From Rhodeus uyekii (lineage: Eukaryota > Chordata > Actinopteri > Cypriniformes > Acheilognathidae): a DNA stretch of 64,000 nt. The translations under genes and the position numbers were made by a program. Positions 25,001-35,131 of this stretch are shown here, piece by piece. Numbering within the stretch: the stretch's first letter is position 1; each line of letters opens with the position of its first letter. Below the pieces are notes generated by a model that had not been told where the DNA came from, made no database searches, and saw nothing but the letters and a program-made list of their open reading frames with translations. The DNA is taken from contig JAWRVZ010000024.1 in NCBI GenBank assembly GCA_037043235.1, forward strand, positions 4,006,501 through 4,070,500, written 5' to 3'.

Positions 25001-25793
25001 TCAAATGTTATCAAAGGCAAAGTCTTTTTGAGCTTGACTATATTGATCAGAGCTGGTTCACTTCAAGAATTCATTGAAATGAACGATGTCTCACTGGTTT
25101 TGGGTTACAGAGCACAACTCTCTACAGCTACAAACAGCATGAAGCTACATAGATAACAGGACCTTTTCAGTAAGATGATTATAGTTTTGAGGAGCAATAT
25201 ACATCACTGTGAGGAGATCTGATTCATGTCAGATTCCATAAACAATTCATGATGTTTTCATCTATAACTTATTCATGAGAAAGCGATCTAGCACTATATG
25301 AGAGAAAACATATGTCATGATGGAATTAGTACAAAATAGTACCAGGCCAATCAGATCTGCTGTAAAACCTGAAGCGAGCTATTCCTATTCACACAAACAC
25401 ATTCTTTCATTTTTCATATCTGTATTATAAAACTCAATTAAAATGGAGTACAACTCCAAGAACCTGATCTGGCCAACAAACTAGTTCATCCAGTCAATTA
25501 CATAATCACCAAGTCCTTAAATCTGTTATGAGACCTCTGTTAGGCTGAAGGTGGAACAGGACATATTCAATAACCTGTTGACAACAGTCCCATGGACTGT
25601 GCTCAGATCAGAGCAGAAGCGCCACTGTATGACATGCTCATTAATAATGGAGGGCAGTTAATGCCTGGAGTAAAGGAGCACTCTACGGGTGGAGCCCCTG
25701 GGAGCCAGAGAGGAAACTGGTGGTCAAGGAGAAAAGTGCAGAACAATCAAGCTGAACGGCACAACCCGGTAAGATATTAAATTTCCCATGATT

Positions 25794-25835
<42 letters not shown>
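22075..25835. other. Mostly unique AT-rich sequence; repeat near 23030-23350
   Basis: The stretch at about 23030-23350 has wording like the 16.1-kb repeat on the other strand ('acgttttcagaccctcaata', 'tgtgtaaatgaacagcc'). AT runs occur near 24505-24540 and an (AT)n tract at 25800-25829. Short open frames such as 24684-24911 have no recognisable domain. Confidence 0.35.
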
Positions 25836-25837
<2 letters not shown>

Positions 25838-25838
<1 letters not shown>

Positions 25839-26545
25839 AGTAATGCCTCAGTTTATGACTTTAATTTGTTCCAAGAGCTCATAACTCAAAATTCTCGAAC
25901 ACCAAAACAGTTTTCCCCATAAGAATGCACTAAAAATCACTCGATTCGTTCCACATGACCATAAATGCCCATTTTTAATATTTTTGGGGGTTTTACCCTA
26001 TTAATTACATTTAAAATTATAACCATTAAGATCTCATATAAATACTAATTCAATAATTGACAATTAAACTCTAAAAATACATGACAATTTACTTTAGTAG
26101 CGTTGCTGCTGGCGTGAAGGAGACAAGAGGAGAGTTTTACTGCTTACAGGGAGAATTTCATCCCTTCTTTCTTACTCATCTTGAGGTCATTGTCTATATG
26201 CTGTACTGTACGTATATATTTCACTACGTGAACAACAGCGATCACAATTAATGTTAACAACACGAGGTAAAACCGCTGTAAATCACTTATAAAAGTGTCA
26301 CTGTGGTGAATGATGCAACCAAACCGAGCGACGCTGAGAGAATGAACGAGTGAAGGGGTGATGGGCTTTGTTAGAGGCTGTCGTTAGGATATTTCCAGTA
26401 AAAATGCACGCAAAGATGCTGAGCGTTAGGACTTTTCCACAAAAAAATGCACGTGGGCGAGGGAAAATTTTTCTCACACTCTGATACAATGCTCGTACAC
26501 CGATTTGCTCGTACACAAAGTCACTCATAAACCGAGGTAGTACTG
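25838..26545. mobile_element. Tigger/pogo-like MITE
   Basis: The ends 'cagtaatgcctcagttta' and 'taaaccgaggtagtactg' are imperfect inverted repeats, flanked by TA (25836-25837, 26546-26547). The body aligns with 50869-51591 through nearly its whole length, including 'cactcgattcgttccacatg'. It is 708 bp with no transposase. Confidence 0.85.
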
Positions 26546-26547
26546 TA

Positions 26548-26907
26548 TATATATATCTGTGAAGTGCAATTATATACTGCCACTGAGAAGAAGCTGACAG
26601 AGATATTAACTGGATGTGGGTGATGATTTGGTTTATTCACTATTCAAATAAAACATTTTGTTTGCTAAAATGAATACACATGTTGCTATGCCGAAATTAC
26701 ACACTTCAACTTTAAACCAGGAAGAAAGCTTGGACAAAATCAGCCTTCACCAGAATACCATGTGAGAAAACAAAGCAAAAACACTGAGGTGAGTGGGTAA
26801 GAACAGATCTAACTGTGCTAGTATTCAGTCAATAAAGGGAGAGTGAGTCAGTGACTCAGAGAGAAACAGGTGATTGTGAGTCATACTTTCACTGCCAATC
26901 TCTCTCA

Positions 26908-26958
<51 letters not shown>

Positions 26959-27205
26959 CCATATCCCCCATGATTCCCACCATATCCCCTTGTGGAATTT
27001 GTCTGAAGACAACAGCTAGGCTGCGCATCACCTGTCTGTCCTGCCCTCGGGCATCCAGACCAGAAACGGCAGCTTAGCCGCCACGAATAGACCAAAAGAA
27101 GAGCTGCTGAGAACAGTCTACTGCTTTCACAGGATAAATGAAGTTGAGCTTATGTGGGAGATGAAAATAACGGAAAAATAATGGCATCTCCTCTATTACG
27201 CGTCT
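26548..27205. other. Unique sequence with CT/CA microsatellite
   Basis: A compound (CT)n(CA)n tract lies at about 26898-26957. No gene is supported. Confidence 0.5.
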
Positions 27206-27209
27206 GTTA

Positions 27210-27500
27210 GGGATGGGCATATCGATACTGCAGTATCGATATATCGATACTCACAAGCTACTTACTTGGTATCGATATCTCCACAAAAATATCAATATTA
27301 AAATTAAATTAATAATTTCTGCAAAAAGTGTTTTCGGTACTTCTGTTTAATGTTTTTGCTAAAACTGAAATCCCCCTCTAACATTTAGCTCACCCGTGTC
27401 ACGTGATGACTGTGAGAAACGCAAGCAACGTGCCCTGCACTGTTGCCAACTATTTTCAAAGGAAAGTCGCTAAAAGTCGCTAGATGACGTCATGCGTAAA
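27210..27500. mobile_element. Partial DNA-transposon relic
   Basis: It begins 'tagggatgggcatatcgat' with several 'tatcgata' repeats, a 5' end I recognise from a hAT-like fish repeat. No matching right end was found, so it is truncated, and the superfamily assignment is tentative. Confidence 0.35.
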
Positions 27501-29973
27501 ATTAGCATATTTGTGAAAAACAAATATCAACTTGTCAACTCTCCCAAGTTCAGGAAACTGTCCTCTGCAAACAAGCACTTCTGGGTGACAACAACACTTC
27601 CATTCACTACATTCAGTCTTTGCGTACACCTTTAAGTGTGCATTATGCTAATCTTTCACATTGTGACGTGGACGTTTGAGGAAGTCATTTCTGGACTTTG
27701 ATCGAGGTGTTTTAAGCAGATCTGGTGTTCTGTTAGATAGATTAAATCCCTTTGTGGGAGACTATGAGCTATGTAGATTTGCAGATCATATACTTGCATG
27801 TGAAATATGAAAGAGCTGTTAAAAGTTTTATGGACAAATAAACAAATATCTCAGTCCAGGTAACACAGGGAACAAGTACACACAGAAGTTACACTTTAAC
27901 ATATTATTCCATTCCTCTCTATAGGTTGCATCAGCTGCATCCATCGTCAACTTCAACTCTGCAGCCGACACTGACTTAGAAACCACTAGTTTACTAATAA
28001 ATTATTAAAATGTTCAAACACTCTCCATTCTGTTTTTTCCTGACATATTCATAATCATTACTTTTGCCGGTTCACTGCGACAAGCTTTATGCATGCATGT
28101 GATTTCGTACTTCATTTATATTTTAAAGGCTCATTATTATGTCTTAATTACATATAATATTCTTTCTCAGCCCTGAAATTCAAACCATTTTTCTGTTGCC
28201 ATTCCTCCCTGAATATATTTAAGTAATGAAATAAGTATTATGTGTGTGCGCGCGAGTAGTCGACTACTGGCTTAAATGAACTAGTCGACTAAAAAAATAT
28301 TTTGTTGAGGACAGTCCGAATAGCAATAAAAATCTCATTGGAATATAAAACAGATTGTAAAGTGAAAATATGGTAATAGATATGTTTTTTTTTGTGTAAA
28401 ACACAAGACTCATAACACCGCCACTGCGTTTGAGATCAAATACTTCCCTACTAGTAAGCGAAAAACTACACCAAACGATAAGTATGTGGAGGAAAGAGTC
28501 TGACTTGAAGGAACAAACTCCAATAATCTCTTTCCAAGAATGAGTGGAGAAGAACATGCTGATGCACATCCACTCTGTACACCTGCATTGTGGGACATGC
28601 AGGAAGGCTAAAAATAGACCAGGACTGGCATTAGGACCTGGCACCACATTAACAATTGGTATCGACCAGCCATCCAGAAAGGAATGATCTACTGTTATTG
28701 AATTTCAATTTAGCACCACCTTGTGGATCATTGTTTAACACTGTTCGTGAAGAAAAGAGCTTATCTGGCATCCTGTGCCTTTTGGGGAACGTCACGGCCT
28801 CTGCGTTTCCGCCTCCACATTAGACGTGATTTACAACGAGAGGAAGACTGGTGAAAGTTGAAAACTCTCCTGAGACACGGAGATGTTGTCGTCTAATAAG
28901 GTGAAATCATGAAATGAAATATCCAGAGGCTATATTCTCTGACTCATGCCCTTTAGACTACTTGAAAAAGCTAAATGAGAATGAAATTGTTTTCTGAATG
29001 AAGAGACGCTGAAACAAGATGGCCACTGCCAGCAACTTTCTGCACATTTCCACCTGATTCTCCCTGTTGAATAACCTCCCTTGTTTTATGAAGCTTGAAC
29101 AGAAAGCCTAAGGTTGTCCATCATTATTTTCTGCCTTAAATGAATGGGCAGGAGAGATTGGCGATCCATCTGGCTGTGGAAACAGCCTTTTATTCTTCTC
29201 AAGGGTGCTCTACTACAACCCTGGGGAGTATTTTTAAGAGTGCCATGCCAGGGCAATAGCATTTTAGCCACTGTTGAAACAATCCCCTGCAGACTACCAT
29301 TCTCCGGCCATATGGCACACCTCTACTTCTGCTTAACACACAAATGCACATCTCAGGAAAGACATGGCAGTGGCTTCGTTCCCTGTATCCCAGAAAGCCT
29401 GGAGCGTTTTACCCCACTCATCAGGACGCTACTCTAGTGAAAACCTGCTGCAGATTATAGAATGGGTTCTGAGCACAAAAAGGTAAAACAGAGATGTGCA
29501 TCTTTTAGACTGTCACTAAAGTTTACAACGGTTAGAGTTTTTCACATTTTCTGTGTTGATTTTGAGGGGAAAAACTCAGTTGAAAAATGAATTTAAACAT
29601 GGATGGGGGCAAGCTGAATTTTACATGTTAGGTTTTCACAATTATATGGGTCAATGGCAATTAAGGATGTCGTTGTTGTTGTTTTCATGTGGTTTAATGG
29701 CTCTACATGTGACGTGGTGTAACCATCAAATAAAAAATAATACAATATTTTTCTTCCCACTCTGAAAATGTACTCTACTGTTCAAAAGTTTGGGATAGAT
29801 AAGTTTTTTGGTCGTTGTTCTTGTAAACGTCTTTACAGTGAATATAATGTGACCTTGCTTACATTTGCCGAGTTCCTTGCAATAAAAAGTCTAATTATCT
29901 GATATAGAAAAATGTAAATAAAAAGTCCACAAGTTGGCATCAAACCTCATGATCATGTTCTCCAGAATGATTA
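27501..29973. other. Unique sequence, no gene seen
   Basis: Open frames such as 28264-28647 (127 codons, minus) have no domain. The phrase 'agtcgactactggctt' near 28258 suggests a further repeat relic, but the limits are unclear. Confidence 0.35.
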
Positions 29974-30330
29974 TGTCAGGGGTGGGGGTGAAGGGAAGAG
30001 TGAGGACTCCATTTTGCAGGAAGAAGGTCTTTATTTATAATACAAAATTAAACAAAAACTCCCAGAGAGGGAAAACAGACTCGGCTCGACTTCAGGACAA
30101 GAAAATAACAACAACGAAGCAGCACAGGACAGAAAACACAGGGGAAACAAATAGGGAACAAACAGGGCAGGTAATGAGGGAGGATAGGTGGGGCAAATCA
30201 AACCAATAATGAGGAAACAAGACGGGTGGGGTTACACAATGACGGGACAAAACATGACATGAACACGCAGCCAATAAGAACACTCAAAAGCCGCGTGTCC
30301 ACACAAAACATGAAAGCCCTAAAACCTTCC
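29974..30330 (-). mobile_element. Partial LTR of the long TGTCAGG family
   Basis: It starts 'tgtcaggggtgggg', has 'tctttattta' (a poly(A) signal on the minus strand), then 'acaagacgggtggggttaca' and 'gaacacgcagccaataag', all aligning with 54773-55521. The sequence stops matching near 30330, so this copy has lost its 5' half. Confidence 0.65.
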
Positions 30331-30671
30331 CAAATGTTCAGTGAAATCTCCGGAACATAGGACACACCCAATTTTAAAGGAGGAAAATCTAGAAAAAAAT
30401 ATTCTGAACCAAATACTGTAGTAAAATATTTTATATCAACTGTATAAAGTTAACAGCAGTTAAAGAAAAATGTTATGCCAACCATGTAACATATTAAGAA
30501 CTATCTTTACTCTCATTAACAGTCAGTAAAGTCAGTAAACGGTGTGTATGGTGTGTCTAATAGTTTGTTGCTTATGTCTTATGTCTTGTGGTTGTTAAGT
30601 GTATTATTATTTACTATTCCTTTTCTCTTTGGCTATTCACTTTGTGTGTAAATCGGGAAGTGGGGAATAGA
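30331..30671. other. AT-rich sequence, nothing recognised
   Basis: No coding or repeat structure could be supported. Confidence 0.4.
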
Positions 30672-31290
30672 TGACTGTGGCGAGGGGGGCGTGGTTCAGC
30701 AAGGTATATTATAAAATATGGATCAGATTCCGGTCAGAGAATCAGGAATGGAGAAGTGATTCTTGGTGATGAGGCATTCATTTATATCCAGTATATGCAG
30801 GTATGCAGCTGTAATATTATAAGGCTGTGCGTGTGCGTGGTAGGTAGTGCATGAACGCACGCATGGCACGGAACATAGTCAGCAACATGAACAAAGATGA
30901 ACAGTCATCGAACACCGGTGTCCGTCACTAATAACGGGACACCAGCAACAACAACAAAATATTAGTTCCTAGGACAGGCTTTCTGACCGTTTTGTTTTTG
31001 TTCAAGTCTGAGGAAATAAAAGAGCCCGTGATTCTCAGCACTCTGAGGAGGCAGGGTCAGCGTGCTGAGAATCACGGGCTCTTTTATTTCCTTAGACTTG
31101 AACAAAACCAAAATAACAACCAAAACATGCGCGTTCGGCGCTCACACTTCACTCTCCGTGAGTCACGCGTCTCTCTCTAGGTTTCATTTCACTTTTAGTT
31201 TCGTTTCACTTCTCTCTTACGCATGGCTCGTCTCCCGACTCTCTCTCCCGCTGCAGACCTCGCTGAACCACGCCCCCTCGTCATCACTGT
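30672..31290. mobile_element. Two LTR-like units joined tail to tail
   Basis: The left end 'ggggggcgtggttcagc' and right end 'gctgaaccacgccccct' are inverted. At the centre, 30996-31040 and 31063-31107 form a 45-bp inverted repeat with one mismatch around a 22-base spacer. Each half resembles the LTR-like insert at 13226-13545 ('aaataaaag', 'ctgaccctgcc'). The middle of the left half (30720-30960) does not match the right half, so one unit carries extra sequence. Confidence 0.6.
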
Positions 31291-32040
31291 AAAGTCCACC
31301 ATTTCCCCCCACTCATCACCACGGCTACGGCCGTGGCCGCGCTCCGCGGATTCCCCCCCAATTTTGGGGAAGAAAAAGTGCGTCTTATGCGGCGAAAAAT
31401 AGGGTATATTGTTTTTTTTTATCCAGCTAGAGTATCAAACACCCTGAACGTAATGCACCGATACAGAGACACACGGATACAAATTATATGCATTACACTA
31501 ATGAATATTTTCAGAAGCATCATCTACCACCAAAGAGACACTAGCTCAACTTTCTTCATTCCTCATGACTCCTTGTGCATTTTTCTGATATGTTTATGCT
31601 TACCATTCAAATGTTCTTGCTCTCAGTTTGAACAGTTCATTTGGTCGGGGTCTTTTTTGCATGCGATGCCCACTGTGACAGCTCAGTGTGTTCTCTAGCA
31701 CATTATCTCATCATCATTAGAGAAGGCAGTGCAGCGAATGAAATTAACGAAGAAACGTAATCAGTGCATTTAGGTTTTTTTGCAGAGCTCTTTAATTCCC
31801 TCCTCTGCTACTGAACCGTTATGCTGCCCAGACAGAGAGGCCGCTTGTGATTTCCTCAATGGCACGTCACCGTCAAAAAAGAATAAATGAAATGAGGCAA
31901 AGGAAGGCGCTTATTGGTGAAAAAGGCCTGAATCAGCATGGGGGGTTTTAGTGGTGCTGTAAGTGATTTATGTCGTTTTGCTAACTTACACAAACCTTTG
32001 CCAACCAACATATATCTAATACTACGTATATCGAATACTA
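31291..32040. other. Unique sequence with possible transposon end at 31365-31410
   Basis: The phrase 'gtgcgtcttatgcggcgaaa' resembles the end of a known fish DNA-transposon repeat, but no partner end was located. No gene is supported. Confidence 0.3.
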
Positions 32041-32475
32041 CGGATGCACATATGTGAACATATTAGTCGATACCGATAATTATTTAGATTTAAAAAAACA
32101 ATAACCGCTGTATTGGCCAATAAATCTAAATCCAAATTTGTATATAATCTTTGAGAGTCTTACCATTAAAAGCCATGTCACAAGCACACACTTATAATGT
32201 CCTCATTATAATTGTATGTAGCCTATATGACTGCACATGCGCTGCACTTGTTGCACTTAACTGTATTTTCCTTTTTAAGTGATTCCAATAATATTTCAAG
32301 CGATTCAAAACCATCATGGTGAACAGTGTGCATGTGAAGTGTCTCAGCAGAAGGAAACAATACATTATCTATCGGCTTTAATATATATATATTGGCCAAA
32401 TTTCTCTTATTGGGCCAATAACGGCAACAATTTAAAATTAACATATATAAGCCAATACTGATCATGGGATAGTAA
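32040..32475. repeat. Probable MITE ('gatgcaca...gccaatactgatc')
   Basis: The left part 'ggatgcacatatgtgaac' with 'gataccgataat' and the right part 'gccaatactgatcatggg' resemble the two ends of a fish repeat with a 'ccgata/tatcgg' theme. The ends are eroded, so limits are approximate. Confidence 0.4.
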
Positions 32476-32485
32476 AATGCAGATC

Positions 32486-33021
32486 TGTTATGAATATGAG
32501 CTCTGCGCTCCCCTCCCTGGCCACCAGAGGGAGCTCACACTTATACTGATACTACACTACACACTACATTTCCCAGAAACCCACACACTGGACTGATTAC
32601 ACACACACACCAGCTGGACTCCATCATCTCTGTTTGCCACACCACCTGTTGATCATTACTTGGACTATAAAAGACTGCTTCATTCACACACTCACCGCGA
32701 AGTCTTGATTAGCCTCGGTTGTCAGTTTTGAGCGTTTATATTCCCTGTCTGTTTGCCTGTTACCAGTTCTGCCTGTTTACCCGTTTTTGATCCTGTTCTG
32801 CCTGCCCTGACCTTTGCCTGGAATACCGCTTATGATTGATAACTGCCTGTCTTGACCTCTCGCCTGGAATATTCTGTCTGTTACTGCCTGCCTGCCTTTG
32901 TGACCCCTGCCTGGATTATTGACTACGTTTATCTCTCTGTTTGCCCTGACCATCTGCCCGTACGACCACTCTTAATAAAGACTAGCGATTTGATCCCTGC
33001 CTGTGAGTCCCCTCTGTTACA
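32486..33021 (+). mobile_element. Solo LTR with perfect 5-bp TSD
   Basis: TGTTATG at the left and TGTTACA at the right are flanked by agatc on both sides (32481-32485 and 33022-33026). A TATA box 'tataaaag' lies at 32666-32673 and AATAAA at 32974-32979, which gives the plus strand and a U3-R-U5 order. The interior is rich in 'ctgcctg' repeats. No internal retroelement genes are adjacent. Confidence 0.88.
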
Positions 33022-33439
33022 AGATCGAATACACACTTCAGAATCTCCCTGGAAGTACTAGGTCATCCAGGGACATTTCGGCAAACATTTTTCGAATACT
33101 ATGTATTCAGACGTACTACTAGTTTGGTTTTACTGTTTATCGCTTACTATATAGTTGTCACAGTCATGTCGTGTCTCATCACTTCCTGTTTCCTCCATTG
33201 TGTTTCCGTCTTGTCAGCCACTCTCCTTGTTAGTCTTGTCAGGTGTTGCCCATTATCCAGTATATATAAACCCTCTTTTTTTTGTCTTGGTCGATTGTTG
33301 ATGTTCCTATGACGTTGCTATGTCTAGTGTGTGGATGTGTCTCCATGTTTCCGAGTTTTTGCACAAGTGTGCCTTTTTGTTTTCTTATATTTGAAGTGTT
33401 TTAGTTATTAAAGAGAGTTCCCTTTCATGGGAACTTCGA

Positions 33440-33588
33440 GCTGCGTCAGAAAACGCTAGGGGAAACCCTTGACGTCAGTCACGTGAAGATGTGTACAACC
33501 AATGGGAATTTTACGCGTGTGAATGCGAGTCACGGAAGTGACGTCATGAACAGAGCATAAAAGCGCGCCGGAACCCGGAAGTGACAGC
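33440..33588 (+). repeat. DIRS left inverted terminal repeat, with promoter motifs
   Basis: It is identical, base for base, to the reverse complement of 38386-38534. It holds motifs of a polymerase II promoter: CRE-type tgacgtca at 33470-33477 and 33539-33546, an E-box cacgtg at 33480-33485, a CCAAT box at 33499-33503, an ETS-like cggaagtg overlapping the second CRE at 33533-33540, and a TATA-like cataaaag at 33556-33563. Gag starts about 100 bp further on, so this repeat probably drives the element. Confidence 0.9.
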
Positions 33589-33667
33589 TTTGAGTGTCTT
33601 CAGCGTGCGTGTGTCAGAGAGTTTGTGCTTGCGAGTTTCAAACCTCCCATTGGATTGCGTTGTGATT

Positions 33668-35131
33668 ATGGCGGAGCAGACATTTAGATCGTGTGTTTCT
33701 CCTTGCACTCGTTTCATTACGGGAAAGGACACACACATTCAGGGCGTTGTCTGTCTGGGAGCGGAGCACGCTCGGTCAGCGCTTGAGGGCGGTGATTGTG
33801 AGAACTGCGAGAGGTTCTCATTGCGTACTCTCCGCTCCCGTCTGGCAGTATTTGCGGATACTAACCAGACTCGCGTTCTTCAAGGTTCGGGACCCGCTGC
33901 GGCTGAGGCTCGGCGGCGTTCTCAATCTTGGGGATCGCAAATGGATCTCACGGAAGGTTGCGGGGCGGGTGAGCCCGCCTCGCAGTTCGACTGTGCTGAT
34001 CCCAGTTCCAGCCGGAGGTTGGAAGCACGCGTTTCAGGCGCGGTTTCTTCCAATCCGACTGGGACTTCGGTGCTGTCATTATCCTGCTCTGAGGAGGAGG
34101 AGGTGATTAGCATCGATCCGGTTGAGGAGGCTTCGCCACCCTCTTCACCGGCGTACGAGGAACTGATCGAGGTTGTGACACGAGCAGTCTCTCGTCTGGA
34201 TATTGATTGGCCGGCAGAGACTAGGAACGCCCGTCCCAGCAAAAGTAAGTTGGATGAGCGTTACCTTCCGGCTCGTGTCGCTCCCCAGCGCCGGGCAATG
34301 CCTTTCTTCCAGGATCTCCATACTGAGGTGTCGAGATCTTGGAAGAAGCCAGCTTCCGATAGGGTGCATACATCGTCTAGTGCGATGTACGCTACTCTTA
34401 CCGGAGCTCATCCTTACGGTTACGGAGGGATGCCGAAGGTGGACGAGGCTCTTGCGGGATACCTTGTGCCCCATTCGGCATCCACTATTAAAGCCCCGGC
34501 GCTCCCCACCAAACCGTTGCGAGTCACATCATCACTGGTGGGAAAAGCATATTCTGCCTCTAGTCAGGCTGCAGCGTGCCTGCACACCACGGCACTGCTG
34601 CAGGCCTACCAAGCAGATTTGCTGGGAGACCTCGATCAAGGTGGCGGTATTGGTCCCGAAGCAGTGGCAGAGCTGCGTCGGGCCATGGATTTGTCTCTCC
34701 GAGCCACTAGAGAAACGGCCTTCTCTGTCGGGCGCTCAATGGCAGCTCTGGTGGCTACGGAGAGGCATTTATGGCTCAATCTTTCAGCCATAAAGGATAA
34801 GGACAAGTTCGTTTTGTTGGACGCCCCTCTGTCCCCTTCGGGCTTGTTCGGCGACGCCGTAAAAAGCGTTGTCGATAAGTTTCAGGAGGCTGCACGACAG
34901 CAGGTGGCGTTCAGCAAAGTCCTTCCCCGCCACCCTTCACGTGAGCCCAGTAGCCAAACACGGGCTCGCAGTTCCTCGTACAGGGCCTCACAGAAGGAGA
35001 GTGTTGCATCTCGTTTACCTCCCCCTAATAAAGGGAGGTCGGGACAACACTCTCGGGCCCAGCCTTCTGGTAAAAGGATGGATCTGAGGAACGTCCTAAA
35101 TGCCAAGAAGGCTACCTCTAAGCGTTCCTGA
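33668..35131 (+). CDS. DIRS Gag-like protein
   Basis: 487 residues from the ATG at 33668. The frame is open further upstream (to a GTG at 33581), but this is the first ATG. The C-terminal two thirds have the conserved DIRS Gag pattern: a DIDWP-type tryptophan block followed by KLDERYLP, then PFFQDLH, a run of small residues with ACLHTTALLQAYQADLL, then ATERHLWLNLS and DAPLSPSGLFGDAV. An acidic patch (SEEEEV) precedes it, and the tail is basic and Ser/Arg-rich, suited to RNA binding. No zinc knuckle is visible. It presumably packages the element RNA. The stop TGA (35129-35131) overlaps the start of the RT frame by about 30 bp. The gag frame then stays open past this stop to 38185. Confidence 0.88.
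   Translation: MAEQTFRSCVSPCTRFITGKDTHIQGVVCLGAEHARSALEGGDCENCERFSLRTLRSRLAVFADTNQTRVLQGSGPAAAEARRRSQSWGSQMDLTEGCGAGEPASQFDCADPSSSRRLEARVSGAVSSNPTGTSVLSLSCSEEEEVISIDPVEEASPPSSPAYEELIEVVTRAVSRLDIDWPAETRNARPSKSKLDERYLPARVAPQRRAMPFFQDLHTEVSRSWKKPASDRVHTSSSAMYATLTGAHPYGYGGMPKVDEALAGYLVPHSASTIKAPALPTKPLRVTSSLVGKAYSASSQAAACLHTTALLQAYQADLLGDLDQGGGIGPEAVAELRRAMDLSLRATRETAFSVGRSMAALVATERHLWLNLSAIKDKDKFVLLDAPLSPSGLFGDAVKSVVDKFQEAARQQVAFSKVLPRHPSREPSSQTRARSSSYRASQKESVASRLPPPNKGRSGQHSRAQPSGKRMDLRNVLNAKKATSKRS

Noticed and set aside
28264..28647. 127-codon minus-strand frame as a membrane protein
   Set aside because: Its hydrophobic runs come from T-rich codons; there is no start context, domain or exon structure to support it.
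33581..33667. Gag start at GTG 33581, adding 29 codons
   Set aside because: It lies inside the ITR/promoter region, is not ATG, and the first ATG is at 33668.
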